Below the pieces are notes generated by a model that was not told the DNA's origin, did not search any database, and saw only the letters and a list, made by a program, of their open reading frames with translations. A stretch of DNA of 64,000 bases from Gp1-AA122 sp035631655 (lineage in GTDB: Bacteria; Acidobacteriota; Terriglobia; Terriglobales; Acidobacteriaceae): positions 1-64,000 of the forward strand of contig DASQIH010000216.1 of assembly GCA_035631655.1 (NCBI GenBank), written 5' to 3'. Below are positions 7,959 to 15,926 of the stretch, piece by piece; the first letter of the stretch is position 1; the number at the start of each line of letters is the position of its first letter. The position numbers were made by a program, and so were the translations under genes.

Positions 7959-8978
7959 ATGAAACGACTTCGCATTGCGTCAATTACGGCATTGTTGCTG
8001 ATCGCAGCTATGACCCTGGGCTGTGGTCAAGCGATCAAGGTCAATCGCGCAAAGTACGATACTGTACCCGCTGAGGAGCTTGGCATCCCCTTCTACGTCA
8101 AAACGTCTGCATGCGAACAGCAGACTGTATGGTTGCAGCCGATTTACACCCTGACTCTGAAAGCCACAGCTACACCGCAACCGTCTTCGACTCCTGCCAC
8201 GCAAGCACCGAATGCCAAGAGCGAGCCGACTGTCTTAACGCGGACGGTAACCCTGACTTTGAAGGAGTTTCGGACTGTTCAAGTCGCGCAACTCTACGCG
8301 GCGGTGAACTCCGCACAAAAAGCGCCCTTGACCGGGGTGACATCAGACACTCAGATTCAGGATATCGAGGACAAATGGCAAGCCGTCGTCAACCTTGCTC
8401 CCCCCGACCCCTTCACGGTGGACGAAGACCATCTGAATCTGTGTGTACCGCCCCGTTGTGACAACGAGCGGGTGATCAAAGTAGCTAACTCTACGTCAGT
8501 GAAAGTCTTTGTTGATTACACAACGATGTACTTCTACAACGTGGCTAAACCGCTGGCAGGCTCATCACAAGCCTCGCTAAAGCTTGCTTCCGATGGAACC
8601 ATGACAGAAGGCAGCGCACAGATTGAGAGCAAGACTCTGCAAACCTTCCTTGATCTGCTTCCGGTGAAGGAGGTTCTCACCGCCGTCGCCAAGACCGCCG
8701 GTGGCCTTAAAGGGCTGGTTCAGGTTCCGCCAACGATTGTCAAATTTGAGCTAACGTCAGACGTGAAAACTTACAAACACACACACTCGGCCTATGTGAC
8801 AACTCCCGCGACAACGCCCACAGTTTGTGCCCCACCAGCTGGTGACCTGCTCAGTGGGTACAACCTGATGATCGAAGATGTGACAGAGTCTAAGAAGAAG
8901 GCCGAAGGTGCCGATCAGACGATCTCTGTTAGTGGGTCAATTCAGCTCCCCAAGCCGAAGGAAGAGCCGAAGAAGTGA
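7959..8978 (+). CDS. Putative lipoprotein of unknown function
   Basis: 339 residues. The ATG at 7959 has an AAGGAG ribosome site seven bases away; an adjacent GTG at 7956 is less likely. The N-terminus is a lipoprotein signal: MKRLR, a hydrophobic stretch, then LGCG with the lipidated Cys near residue 22. The mature part has a Pro/Thr-rich linker (about residues 70-90), a central segment with two Cys (LCVPPRC), and a Lys/Pro-rich end. No known domain is recognised. A strong hairpin terminator follows at 9019. It is cargo of the right-hand island. Confidence 0.7.
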   Translation: MKRLRIASITALLLIAAMTLGCGQAIKVNRAKYDTVPAEELGIPFYVKTSACEQQTVWLQPIYTLTLKATATPQPSSTPATQAPNAKSEPTVLTRTVTLTLKEFRTVQVAQLYAAVNSAQKAPLTGVTSDTQIQDIEDKWQAVVNLAPPDPFTVDEDHLNLCVPPRCDNERVIKVANSTSVKVFVDYTTMYFYNVAKPLAGSSQASLKLASDGTMTEGSAQIESKTLQTFLDLLPVKEVLTAVAKTAGGLKGLVQVPPTIVKFELTSDVKTYKHTHSAYVTTPATTPTVCAPPAGDLLSGYNLMIEDVTESKKKAEGADQTISVSGSIQLPKPKEEPKK

Positions 8979-9018
8979 TCGGGAGCGATGAGGGAATGGA
9001 CTAACCGATTGCTGGTTA

Positions 9019-9052
9019 CAGACGCGCGTTTACATGCGTGTCTGCGTTTCTT
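9019..9052 (+). terminator. Hairpin terminator after the lipoprotein gene
   Basis: A ten-pair stem (CAGACGCGCG with TGCGTGTCTG, two G-U pairs) and a six-base loop, followed by CGTTTCTT. It lies 40 bases after the stop at 8978. Confidence 0.6.
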
Positions 9053-9100
9053 AGACTCCTCTCAGCATCAGGAATGACTCAGCAATCCTGGATCTGGCAA

Positions 9101-9233
9101 CCGGGGTTGGAGAACCCACGGTGCCTTCGAGCCGCAAATGGCTCGGATGCGCGGAAGAGTAGCTTCCGAAGCAAGAATCTCTCCGGCGATAGACATTCAC
9201 CCGCCTGATGCGAAGGCGGGTTTTGTGTTTTTT
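9101..9233 (+). ncRNA. Candidate structured leader or small RNA ending in an intrinsic terminator
   Basis: Three perfect hairpins follow each other: GGGTT/AACCC (9104-9117), CGAGCC/GGCTCG (9128-9145) and CGGAAG/CTTCCG (9152-9168). Then come about 30 single-stranded bases and a strong terminator (9200-9233). The terminator ends 40 bases before the GTG of the gene at 9273. This is the layout of a riboswitch or attenuator, or of a free-standing sRNA. I could not match it to a known family by eye. Confidence 0.45.
9200..9233 (+). terminator. Rho-independent terminator / attenuator
   Basis: Stem CCCGCC (9200-9205) with GGCGGG (9215-9220), nine-base loop, followed by TTTTGTGTTTTTT. Very strong on the + strand. 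It sits between the hairpin array and the gene at 9273. Confidence 0.8.
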
Positions 9234-9272
9234 GAGCCGTCCTGATGCGTGCCAACACAAGGAGCACGCACG

Positions 9273-9521
9273 GTGAGTTCAGAGAACAACGACTGGTTTG
9301 GCCCCACCAGTGACATCGTAAATAAGATTCTTCCAGATGTCCTGATCCGCGACGAGGGAACGATCTTTCTCTTCAAGCCGCTCACGCCCAGAGCCAAGCA
9401 ATGGATCGCTTACCACGTTCAGCCGGACGCGACGTGGTTCAGCAATGTGCTCGTGGTGGAACACCAGTACGCATGGGCACTAGCAGTAGGTATGCAAGAC
9501 GATGGGCTTGTGCTTGCCTGA
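9273..9521 (+). CDS. Conserved small protein of unknown function
   Basis: 82 residues from the GTG at 9273, which has AGGAG eight bases upstream; an open TTG/ATG-like start further up lacks one. The sequence contains FLFKPLTPRAKQWIA, then VQPDATWF, then VVEHQYAWALAVGMQDDGLVL. It resembles a small conserved protein seen in many proteobacterial and acidobacterial genomes and mobile elements, with no assigned function. It lies directly behind the attenuator-like hairpin, so transcription may be controlled there. Confidence 0.65.
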   Translation: MSSENNDWFGPTSDIVNKILPDVLIRDEGTIFLFKPLTPRAKQWIAYHVQPDATWFSNVLVVEHQYAWALAVGMQDDGLVLA

Positions 9522-9766
9522 CGGACGTGTCCAGCTATGCGCTCTCTCGGTGACCTTCAAGTGCCAGACCATGACGATCTGCGGCAGACTGGCTCCATCA
9601 CCACGCCTGCGCTGGAACCGCAGGAAAAGTAGCAGCTGTACGCATCGGTCACTAAAGGCCCAAGCTTCGGATCGCACCTTGGTAACTCACGACTGCGCAG
9701 ACAGCAGCGTTAAAAGTAAGTCAATCGAATCGACCGGACGCTGAAAGAGGGTCACCTTTGACGTAC

Positions 9767-10126
9767 ATGGTGGTGTGGCAACATAGCCCCAAGCATCGTG
9801 ATTTTTCCCTATTTGATAGCTATGAAGAAGCTGCCAAATATCATGCTGAGCTGTCCGCAGCCTTTGCCATACTACCCGAGCTGTTTTTCTTAGGGCTGCT
9901 TTCGGTCAAGCTGATTGAAGCCAAAGGTCGAGGCCGCGATCTTTGGGTGCAGCGTGCCGGGAAGCAAAGTAAGACCCTGAATAGGCATGCTCGCCGAGTT
10001 GCAGAAGCATTTGTCTTCGCTTGGTATCGACTGCTTCGGCCATTTCGGCTGCTATGGGAAATACCTGCAATCGGCGAAGCTCCAGCAAAAGGTCGGGGCA
10101 TCCCGCAGGTTCGCGGGAAACCCTGA
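9767..10126 (+). CDS. Hypothetical protein, possibly altered at the C-terminus
   Basis: 119 residues from ATG 9767. The first 55 residues (MVVWQHSPKHRDFSLFDSYEEAAKYHAEL, then LLSVKLIEAKGRG) look like a compact alpha/beta protein. The following part is Arg/Trp-rich with repeated RLL segments and lower quality, so a frameshift near 9960 is possible. It is unrecognised and lies in the right-hand island. Confidence 0.4.
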   Translation: MVVWQHSPKHRDFSLFDSYEEAAKYHAELSAAFAILPELFFLGLLSVKLIEAKGRGRDLWVQRAGKQSKTLNRHARRVAEAFVFAWYRLLRPFRLLWEIPAIGEAPAKGRGIPQVRGKP

Positions 10127-10189
10127 CGTTTGGCACGTTGAGTCAGCGTGCTGTAAATCGGCGTTGCGAAAGATCGGGCTGTTTACACT

Positions 10190-10591
10190 TTACTTCGACG
10201 CAAGTACCGCCACCGCAGTGGGCCAGCCGTTCCTTGCCACCTCTTTCTCCATCGGCGTCTTCGGCAGCTCGCGCCCAAGATTTTCACCCTGCACCCAGAT
10301 CTGGTATAGGAAATAGTGGTTGCCATACTGGTGAAACACCAGCCTAGTGCTCGCCGATGCTGGCGTCGTTTCGACTGGGTGAGTACTTACGAAACCCGAC
10401 TTGGTGCCTGCGACCAACAGCGTACCCGTGTCGTTCAGAGCTGTGACTCTGTATTCACCTGCGGGTAAGGTGATGTCTCCGGCGGTGAAAGCGAAGGGAA
10501 TGGTAGCCTTCAGCGCGCCAGTCTGGCCATGAAGCGATCCCACTGCGAACAAAAGGAGCAGAGCGAGCAGAGGGAACAAATGTTTTTTCAT
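10190..10591 (-). CDS. Small secreted protein of the 'PFAFTAGD..LPAGEYRV' type
   Basis: 133 residues. It has a clear signal peptide (MKKHLFPLLALLLLFAVGSLHGQ). The mature protein starts ATIPFAFTAGD, then LPAGEYRV, then LLVAGTKS, a pattern common to a large family of exported beta proteins in acidobacteria, usually present in many copies per genome. No function is established. The next 600 bases contain no firm gene. It is transcribed away from the integrase. Confidence 0.75.
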   Translation of the reverse strand: MKKHLFPLLALLLLFAVGSLHGQTGALKATIPFAFTAGDITLPAGEYRVTALNDTGTLLVAGTKSGFVSTHPVETTPASASTRLVFHQYGNHYFLYQIWVQGENLGRELPKTPMEKEVARNGWPTAVAVLASK

Positions 10592-11128
10592 AAATCATCC
10601 TCTTCGTTTGCGTTAAGCGTTGCATCGAGGACGTTCCCCCTCTTATTGTTTTTGTACGCCTTGAAAGCAGCTGAGCCTTAGGTGCGTTGACCTTGGCCTG
10701 CGAAGTAAGCAGCACTCGTTATGCCAAAGTGATTCTGCAATCCTTGCCAGTCACGGTGGTTCGAGCTAAATCGTTGGTGCCACGGTTCTGCCAGAGCAAC
10801 AGTTCGAAATGCTGTCTGGCGCAGGTGATGGAGTCTTCGTCCTTTGCGACTATCCGTTCGGATACGCCATCACCGGCTAGATAGCAAACCTTCTTTTGGC
10901 GAGCAGGAAAGCGCATCTCTGGGCTAGTGCCTGCGTGGGGGGATGCAGACCTATGCGATACGTTTTCCTCCTCTTGTTCCACGAGATGAGAGTAAGCTAG
11001 TTAAGGATAGGTCGACATTTAAGAGGTGCAGCAACGCACATGTTCGTGTGATTCTCGTCACAGCACCAGCTGACGCAGGGCGATACTTTTCACAATTATT
11101 CTGACTGGGCCAGGTTAGGCGAGGCATT
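10592..11128. other. Gap with one weak frame
   Basis: The only frame with protein-like composition is the minus-strand one at 10719-10982, described separately. No RNA, hairpin array or repeat stands out. Confidence 0.35.
10719..10982 (-). CDS. Possible small hypothetical protein
   Basis: 87 codons. The segment YLAGDGVSERIVAKDEDSIT, then CARQHFELLLWQNRG looks like genuine protein, while the N-terminus is less so. No ribosome site is obvious. Unrecognised. Confidence 0.3.
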   Translation of the reverse strand: MEQEEENVSHRSASPHAGTSPEMRFPARQKKVCYLAGDGVSERIVAKDEDSITCARQHFELLLWQNRGTNDLARTTVTGKDCRITLA

Positions 11129-11254
11129 TTACACACTTAGCTGTTCGGTCTCGACCAATCTTCGTTTCTCGCAGTGTTTTCTGAAGCGCCGCACCCAGTA
11201 GAGATAAATAATGATGGTTCCACGACAAAGGTGGCCCTTTCGCCACAGATCCAT
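11129..11254 (-). pseudogene. Possible N-terminal remnant of a second site-specific recombinase
   Basis: The minus strand reads LWRKGHLCRGTIIIYLYW, then VRRFRKHCEKRRLVETEQLSV before a stop. This resembles the core-binding (SAM-like) domain of tyrosine recombinases: a 'G....TI..Y...VRRF..YC..RGL' helix pair. It lies head-to-head against the truncated + strand integrase. It may be a real remnant or a chance antisense frame. Confidence 0.25.
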
Positions 11255-12038
11255 GACCGCACCCTCGCGCGCATCAATCGCTCGCACCCGGGAATATAAA
11301 GAAGCGAGGTTGGCTGAAGCGGTGGAACCAGCGACAATCAACCACGATCTAAGGGTTCTGAGGCGGATGATGCGCCTCGCTGAGCGCAAACAATTAATCG
11401 TCCGCAATCCTTTCGTACAGGTAGAGTTTCTGAAACAGCGAAATCCACGGCTACCGCATATAGTTACCTTTGATGAAGAAGAAAAGATCCTGGCTGTGGC
11501 AGTGCCTTACATCCGCACCCTTGTTGTTTTAATCCTTGAGACGGGGATGCGATCCCACCGCGAAGCATTGTCCCTCAGGTGGGATGCGATTGATTTCGTC
11601 AATGACTTCATTCGAGTTGGGGAATCGAAAACTCGTGCGGGCATCAGAAACGTGCCACTGTCGGCTCGGTGTAAGACTGAGCTTTTGCGTTGGCGTAATA
11701 TGGCCGGGTCGGGGTCTTCGCCATTTGTTTTCCCCAACCTGCGGACGCCTACTCGGCCTATGAGAGACATTCGCCAAACGTGGGCAAAGGCGTTGAAAGA
11801 CGCAGGACTGCAATACTTCTGGATCTACAATCTCCGCCACACGTTCGCCAGTCGCTTGAGCGCCGCAGGGGTGTCTGATCTGTTCGTCGCCCAAATGATC
11901 GGCCATTCCACACCAAGCATTCTGCAAAAATATTCCAAGGCCATCGATGAGTACCGGCGAGATGCGGTCCGCAAGCTTGAACACATGCGAGCTCTGCACA
12001 CTACTCAGCAAAGCGCTATCCTGACTTCCATAAACTAG
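11211..12038 (+). CDS. Tyrosine-recombinase integrase, N-terminally short
   Basis: 275 residues. The catalytic domain is complete from about residue 85: Arg in ETGMR (R114), Lys in GESKTR (K140), NLRHTF (R209, H210), IGHS (H232) and the nucleophile in QKYSK (Y241). The His of the usual HxxR box is Tyr here (Y206). The core-binding domain is only partly present (PATINHDLRVLRRMM at 41-54), and the N-terminal arm-binding domain of the usual 350-400 residue enzyme is missing; a stop codon lies just upstream of the ATG. The gene points toward tRNA-Leu and ends 230 bases from it, as integrases of tRNA-borne islands do. It is probably no longer fully functional. Confidence 0.8.
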   Translation: MMVPRQRWPFRHRSMTAPSRASIARTREYKEARLAEAVEPATINHDLRVLRRMMRLAERKQLIVRNPFVQVEFLKQRNPRLPHIVTFDEEEKILAVAVPYIRTLVVLILETGMRSHREALSLRWDAIDFVNDFIRVGESKTRAGIRNVPLSARCKTELLRWRNMAGSGSSPFVFPNLRTPTRPMRDIRQTWAKALKDAGLQYFWIYNLRHTFASRLSAAGVSDLFVAQMIGHSTPSILQKYSKAIDEYRRDAVRKLEHMRALHTTQQSAILTSIN

Positions 12039-12167
12039 TTGTCGGAAAGCACGGCACCTGGACTCTAAAGGTGATCTTGAACCTCTGTTTGGGGTTTGGC
12101 TCAGAGCCAGCTCTTTCAGTAGCATCCACAAAATTACCGGCTCGCTGCCCTGGGGCGTGCGAGAAAT

Positions 12168-12188
12168 TACTACAGTTTTACTACAGTC
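12168..12188. repeat. 21-base repeat at the right inner end of the right island
   Basis: Partner of 6105-6125 (20 of 21 bases). Here the two inner units TACTACAGT-TT-TACTACAGT are perfect. It lies 79 bases from the tRNA-Leu 3' end, a suitable place for integrase arm sites. Confidence 0.55.
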
Positions 12189-12268
12189 GGCGGTTTTCCA
12201 CGGGAAACGAGGCTGATACAAGAGGGTCGGGATTACCCGTAGACTTATCAAAACAAGTAGGATAACTC

Positions 12269-12356
12269 TGGTGCCGGGAGGGGGAGTCGAACCCCCAAGG
12301 TACCAAGTACCGGCGGATTTTGAGTCCGCTGCGTCTGCCAGTTCCGCCATCCCGGC
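12269..12356 (-). tRNA. tRNA-Leu (anticodon CAA)
   Basis: The acceptor stem GCCGGGA/TCCCGGC pairs perfectly. The anticodon stem GCGGA/TCCGC encloses the loop CTCAAAA (anticodon CAA, reading UUG). The variable arm GGTACTTGGTACC marks a class II tRNA. The T arm GGGGG-TTCGACT-CCCCC follows, and CCA is encoded at 12271-12269. It serves as the integration site: its 3' half from 12268 to 12325 is duplicated at 5956 and, degenerately, at 404. Confidence 0.97.
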
Positions 12357-12459
12357 GAAGGAAGGCTTTTCCGACTGGTAGCCACAGTATCGCACAGCCG
12401 CTGCGGGGCTGCCACAGCGCGACTTTCCGCCCAAGAGCCGATACTCAGAATGGTTCGGA

Positions 12460-13422
12460 TTACCTTCGCGCCTGCATCCATTTCCATGCAGTCGACACGA
12501 TGTCTCGAAGGGAGCGACTCGGCCGCCAGCCCAGCACCTGCTGGGCTCGCCTGGAGTCGGCAACCAAGGCGGGAGGATCGCCCGGGCGACGCGCCGCCAC
12601 CACTCTGGGCACCTCACGTCCCGCAACCTGCTCGACGGTCTTGACGACCTCCATCACGGAATAGCCCTGGCCGGTTCCAAGATTCAACGCAACGGACTCG
12701 TTCTTATTCGTGACATGCTGCAGCGCTTGCACGTGGGCTTCGGCCAAATCGTTGACGTGGATATAGTCACGGATGCACGTACCGTCCGGAGTCGGATAGT
12801 CCGTACCGAAAACCTGGAGCTTGGGGCCTTTGCCGGCAGCCGCGGCCAGCGCCAGCGGTATCAGGTGAGTCTCCGGGTCGTGCAGCTCTCCAATTTCTCC
12901 GCTCTCATCGGCGCCGGCGGCATTGAAATAACGCAGGCTCGCGAACCGCATGCCATAGGCACGATCGTAGGCTTCCAGCGCATTTTCAACGAATAACTTC
13001 GTCACCCCATAAGGATTCACCGGCAGACGAGGCGTGCTTTCGGCAATAGGAACCGCGGGAGGGACTCCGTACACGGCGCAGCTCGAAGAAAAGACAAACT
13101 TCCGCACACCGGCATCCAGCGCCGTGTTCAGCAGCATCAGTGCCGCTTCAACATTGTTGCGAAAATATTTTCGCGGATTCTCGACTGATTCCCCGACGTA
13201 GGCATGGGCGGCGAAGTGCATTACCGCATCCGCCTTTTTCATTACTTGGCCAAGCCTAGACTGATCGGCAATATCTCCCTCAATCAGCTCGAAGCCGTTC
13301 GCCAGGAATTTATGGCCGGTCGAGAGGTTGTCATAAACCATGACCTCATGGCCATGGCGGCGCAGGGTTCGCGTGGTGTGACTGCCGATGTAACCCGCAC
13401 CGCCCACCACCAGCACCAGCAA
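12460..13422 (-). CDS. galE: UDP-glucose 4-epimerase
   Basis: 320 residues of the extended short-chain dehydrogenase family. It interconverts UDP-glucose and UDP-galactose for sugar use and cell-envelope polysaccharide. The Rossmann motif is GGAGYIG (7-13); the catalytic Ser-Tyr-Lys set is FSSSCAVYG (S112-114), Y138 and K142 in NPYGVTK; substrate-binding RYFNAAGAD and RDYIHVNDLA follow. The start is a TTG at 13422 preceded by AAGGAGAAAGCTG, which decides it over downstream GTG codons. It stands alone next to tRNA-Leu and is probably part of the ancestral chromosome flanking the islands. Confidence 0.95.
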   Translation of the reverse strand: MLVLVVGGAGYIGSHTTRTLRRHGHEVMVYDNLSTGHKFLANGFELIEGDIADQSRLGQVMKKADAVMHFAAHAYVGESVENPRKYFRNNVEAALMLLNTALDAGVRKFVFSSSCAVYGVPPAVPIAESTPRLPVNPYGVTKLFVENALEAYDRAYGMRFASLRYFNAAGADESGEIGELHDPETHLIPLALAAAAGKGPKLQVFGTDYPTPDGTCIRDYIHVNDLAEAHVQALQHVTNKNESVALNLGTGQGYSVMEVVKTVEQVAGREVPRVVAARRPGDPPALVADSRRAQQVLGWRPSRSLRDIVSTAWKWMQARR

Positions 13423-13661
13423 CAGCTTTCTCCTTTAAGAACCTTACAGATAGGCACTCCGAATGAAGCTTCAGTCTAGCAAACCGGCGTCCGAGTGGGC
13501 TCGCGGGAGCCGGAAATTGGCCAGTGTCCGACCAGGCGAAGCACTCTAGATACTTTGCCCGCCCCGTTTTCCATGCGAGATTTGCTGCACGGACCGGCCC
13601 ATCACCTATCGCCGGCCTCTGACCGCGTCGGAATCAAGAAATCAGTTTTCAGGACAACAGA

Positions 13662-13847
13662 ATGGATATAACCACACCAAAGCGCATGATCTGGATCGAC
13701 GGCGAAACCTTCACTGGCTGGTGCTGCTCGCTATGTGAATGGGGGCTCACGGCGCCGCGTCTGGAAAGCACGGTGGCGGCGCTCGCCTTCAACCGCGTCG
13801 CGCAAGAAAGCTTTGACAAGCACACCTGCCAAGCCGGGCAGGCTTAG
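13662..13847 (+). CDS. Small Cys/Trp protein with possible metal-binding site (paralog C)
   Basis: 61 residues. GWCCSLCEWGL (19-29) and, 24 residues on, SFDKHTC repeat the pattern of the two proteins at 587 and 1092, with a CxxC pair and a distal His/Cys. It is the only family member outside the islands in this window. It is followed 26 bases later by a small membrane protein gene on the same strand and may be co-transcribed with it. Function unknown; zinc binding is inferred. Confidence 0.6.
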   Translation: MDITTPKRMIWIDGETFTGWCCSLCEWGLTAPRLESTVAALAFNRVAQESFDKHTCQAGQA

Positions 13848-13873
13848 AAACAAAACCGGGTCAGGAGGGCACC

Positions 13874-14065
13874 ATGAAGAGCCGGACAATGTCCCTGATA
13901 ATGCCGTTGCTGTTCGGAATCCTCGGGTTGGTGTTTCTGCTTCTCGACCACCGGCTGGGCGCAATCCCGATGGCAGATCTGATTCACGTGCTGGCTTCCG
14001 GGATGTGCTTCGGCGTGGCCCTCGCATTGTCGGTTGCCAAGCTGCGGAAGCCTCCAGCCGTGTAG
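13874..14065 (+). CDS. Small two-helix membrane protein
   Basis: 63 residues with two hydrophobic helices (about 6-25 and 36-56) joined by DHRLGAIPMAD, a short basic tail and no charged residues within the helices. The GGAGGGCACC just upstream supports the start. It probably sits in the inner membrane. Not recognised; it may be translated with the Cys/Trp protein before it. Confidence 0.6.
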   Translation: MKSRTMSLIMPLLFGILGLVFLLLDHRLGAIPMADLIHVLASGMCFGVALALSVAKLRKPPAV

Positions 14066-14348
14066 TCCAGCATTCCCGCTGGGCGCTTTACCGGTCAGCC
14101 GGGCAATCAGAGGACTGGCGCATGGACATCCCGCCCTGTGACCAAAGTAATCAACCTATCGTCATCGGGCCGAGACTTCCTTATCTTTTTGCAGTAAGGT
14201 TGGTTAGCTCGGATTAGAAATACGGCGGTTGGACCCAGGCAGTCTGCAACCCTGCAATCCCTGATTCCGGCCGGCGGTTCTATTCGTAGTTAATGGCCGT
14301 TCTTGGCTAAAAAGTCGTATCATTAAGATTAATCGGCAGGAGAGGGTC

Positions 14349-14513
14349 ATGAGGAAACTGTTCAGCAGACTCTGGTCGGAGGATACAGGTCAGGATATCG
14401 CCGAGTACGCGGTAATGTTGGCTGTGATTCTGGTAATCGTTGTAGGTACGATTCGGCTCATCGGCACCAACGCGAACACGGTATTCTCCAACGTCGCTAG
14501 CTCGATCCAGTAA
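14349..14513 (+). CDS. Flp/Fap-type pilin subunit
   Basis: 54 residues, too short for many gene finders. MRKLFSRLWSEDTGQDIAEYAV, then MLAVILVIVVGTI matches Flp pilins: a basic leader, a Gly before the mature part, the conserved Glu-Tyr (AEYAV) processing region and one long hydrophobic helix, ending with a short amphipathic tail. An AGGAGAGG ribosome site lies upstream. Such subunits form Tad-type adhesive pili, but no tad assembly genes are in this window, so it is either an orphan or served by a distant locus. Confidence 0.85.
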   Translation: MRKLFSRLWSEDTGQDIAEYAVMLAVILVIVVGTIRLIGTNANTVFSNVASSIQ

Positions 14514-14617
14514 GCCGCGCTGTTCGCTTCCCATCAAAGCAGCCGCTACTGCATCCGCCGTGTGCGGAGCGGCCTGCGGTTCAAGCGGTTGGTCGACGAG
14601 CCAAGCGGAACCCGCAA

Positions 14618-15904
14618 TCATTCAATGCGCAGCAGCAACACGGGTTCTACCATGAACTCGAAAGCGTTGATTGCGTCCACCGCGCGTTGAACCGTCGGCT
14701 CAGATACCGGTTCCACAGTAATCACAAAGGACAGCCGGTCCTTGGGCAGATGGGGTTCCTGCTCCAGCGAGTCGATGTTAATGTCGTGATGCGCAATGAC
14801 CTCCGCCACGCGGGCAACAATGCCGCGCTGGTCTTTCACGGTGAGGCGTAGATACCAGCTCACAGGGCGGGGATTCGCGCAAATCTCTATCTCATGGGAA
14901 TCCAGGAAGCCCGAAACTTTCTTGGCGCTTAATTGACCTGCGGCCAGGTCGCGGGCAATCTCAATGAGGTCGGAAACGACGGCCGCTCCGGTGGCATCCC
15001 CCCCCGCACCCCGCCCATAAAACATCTGCATTCCGATCTTGTCCCCGAGCAAAAACACGGCGTTGTTTACGCCTTCCACCTTGGCCAACATCGAGCGGCA
15101 GCCGACCAGCCAGGGCCGCACGGAAACTTCCAGCCCAGCCTCGGTCTGCTCCGCCGAACCCACCAGGCGGATCGTGCTTTCCAGGCGATGGGCCGAATGA
15201 ATATCGATGGCCCGCACTTGACGGATGCCATAGGTGGGAATCTTGGACACTTGCAGGCGCCCGCCAAAGGCCATGCGAGCCAGGATGCAGAGCTTGTCCC
15301 GAGCATCAAGCCCATCAATGTCTAACGACGGATCAGCCTCGGCGTACCCGGCTTTTTGCGCCTCTGCTAATGCCTGGTCAAACTCAATGCCACGACTCTC
15401 CATCTGGGTAAGGATGTAATTGGCGGTGCCATTGAGAATGCCATGGACAGCGCGCAACCGGTCACCAGCTGTGGATTCATGAATGACGCGCAAAATGGGA
15501 ATGCCGCCCGCGACGCTGGCCTCAAACCCGATGGGTAGATTGCGGCACGCAGCCAGGGCGAAAAGTTCGTCTCCGTGCTCCGCCAGTAGGTTCTTGTTGG
15601 CGGTAACTACCGGCTTGCCCTTTTCCAGCGCCGCACGCACCAGCTGAAGAGGTTGGTCAGTGCCTCCGACGGTTTCCACTAAAACGTCAACATCGTCAGC
15701 CTGGACCAATTCCTTCCAATTGGAAACTGCGCGTGCGCCGGCCGGGGCATGCTCGCGCTTTACGCCGGAACGGCGGCAGACCGCTGTAACTTCAAGCCTG
15801 ATGCCGCTTCGCCGCTCGATTAGCTGGGCGTGCTTGGAAATGATGTCTGCGGTTGCGCGGCCGACGGTGCCGAAGCCCACAATACCTACACGGACTCGCC
15901 TCAT
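14618..15904 (-). CDS. hom: Homoserine dehydrogenase
   Basis: 428 residues from the ATG at 15904 (MRRVRVGIVGFGTVG). It reduces aspartate semialdehyde to homoserine for threonine and methionine synthesis. An N-terminal NAD(P)-binding motif GFGTVG is followed by TANKNLLAEHG, the catalytic core with LNGTANYILTQM and DPSLDIDGLDARDKL, and a C-terminal ACT domain (WYLRLTVKDQRGIVARVAEVI) that usually gives threonine feedback control. An upstream in-frame start would overlap lysC. The chosen start is 22 bases after the lysC stop, so the two form an operon. Confidence 0.95.
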   Translation of the reverse strand: MRRVRVGIVGFGTVGRATADIISKHAQLIERRSGIRLEVTAVCRRSGVKREHAPAGARAVSNWKELVQADDVDVLVETVGGTDQPLQLVRAALEKGKPVVTANKNLLAEHGDELFALAACRNLPIGFEASVAGGIPILRVIHESTAGDRLRAVHGILNGTANYILTQMESRGIEFDQALAEAQKAGYAEADPSLDIDGLDARDKLCILARMAFGGRLQVSKIPTYGIRQVRAIDIHSAHRLESTIRLVGSAEQTEAGLEVSVRPWLVGCRSMLAKVEGVNNAVFLLGDKIGMQMFYGRGAGGDATGAAVVSDLIEIARDLAAGQLSAKKVSGFLDSHEIEICANPRPVSWYLRLTVKDQRGIVARVAEVIAHHDINIDSLEQEPHLPKDRLSFVITVEPVSEPTVQRAVDAINAFEFMVEPVLLLRIE

Positions 15905-15926
15905 AGTCACTAAGAAAGGTTCCCTG

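Noticed and set aside
11529..12626. Long minus-strand open frame of 365 codons
   Set aside because: It runs antisense through the integrase and across tRNA-Leu and part of galE; composition is Arg/Ser/Cys-rich with no domain. A shadow of high-GC coding sequence.
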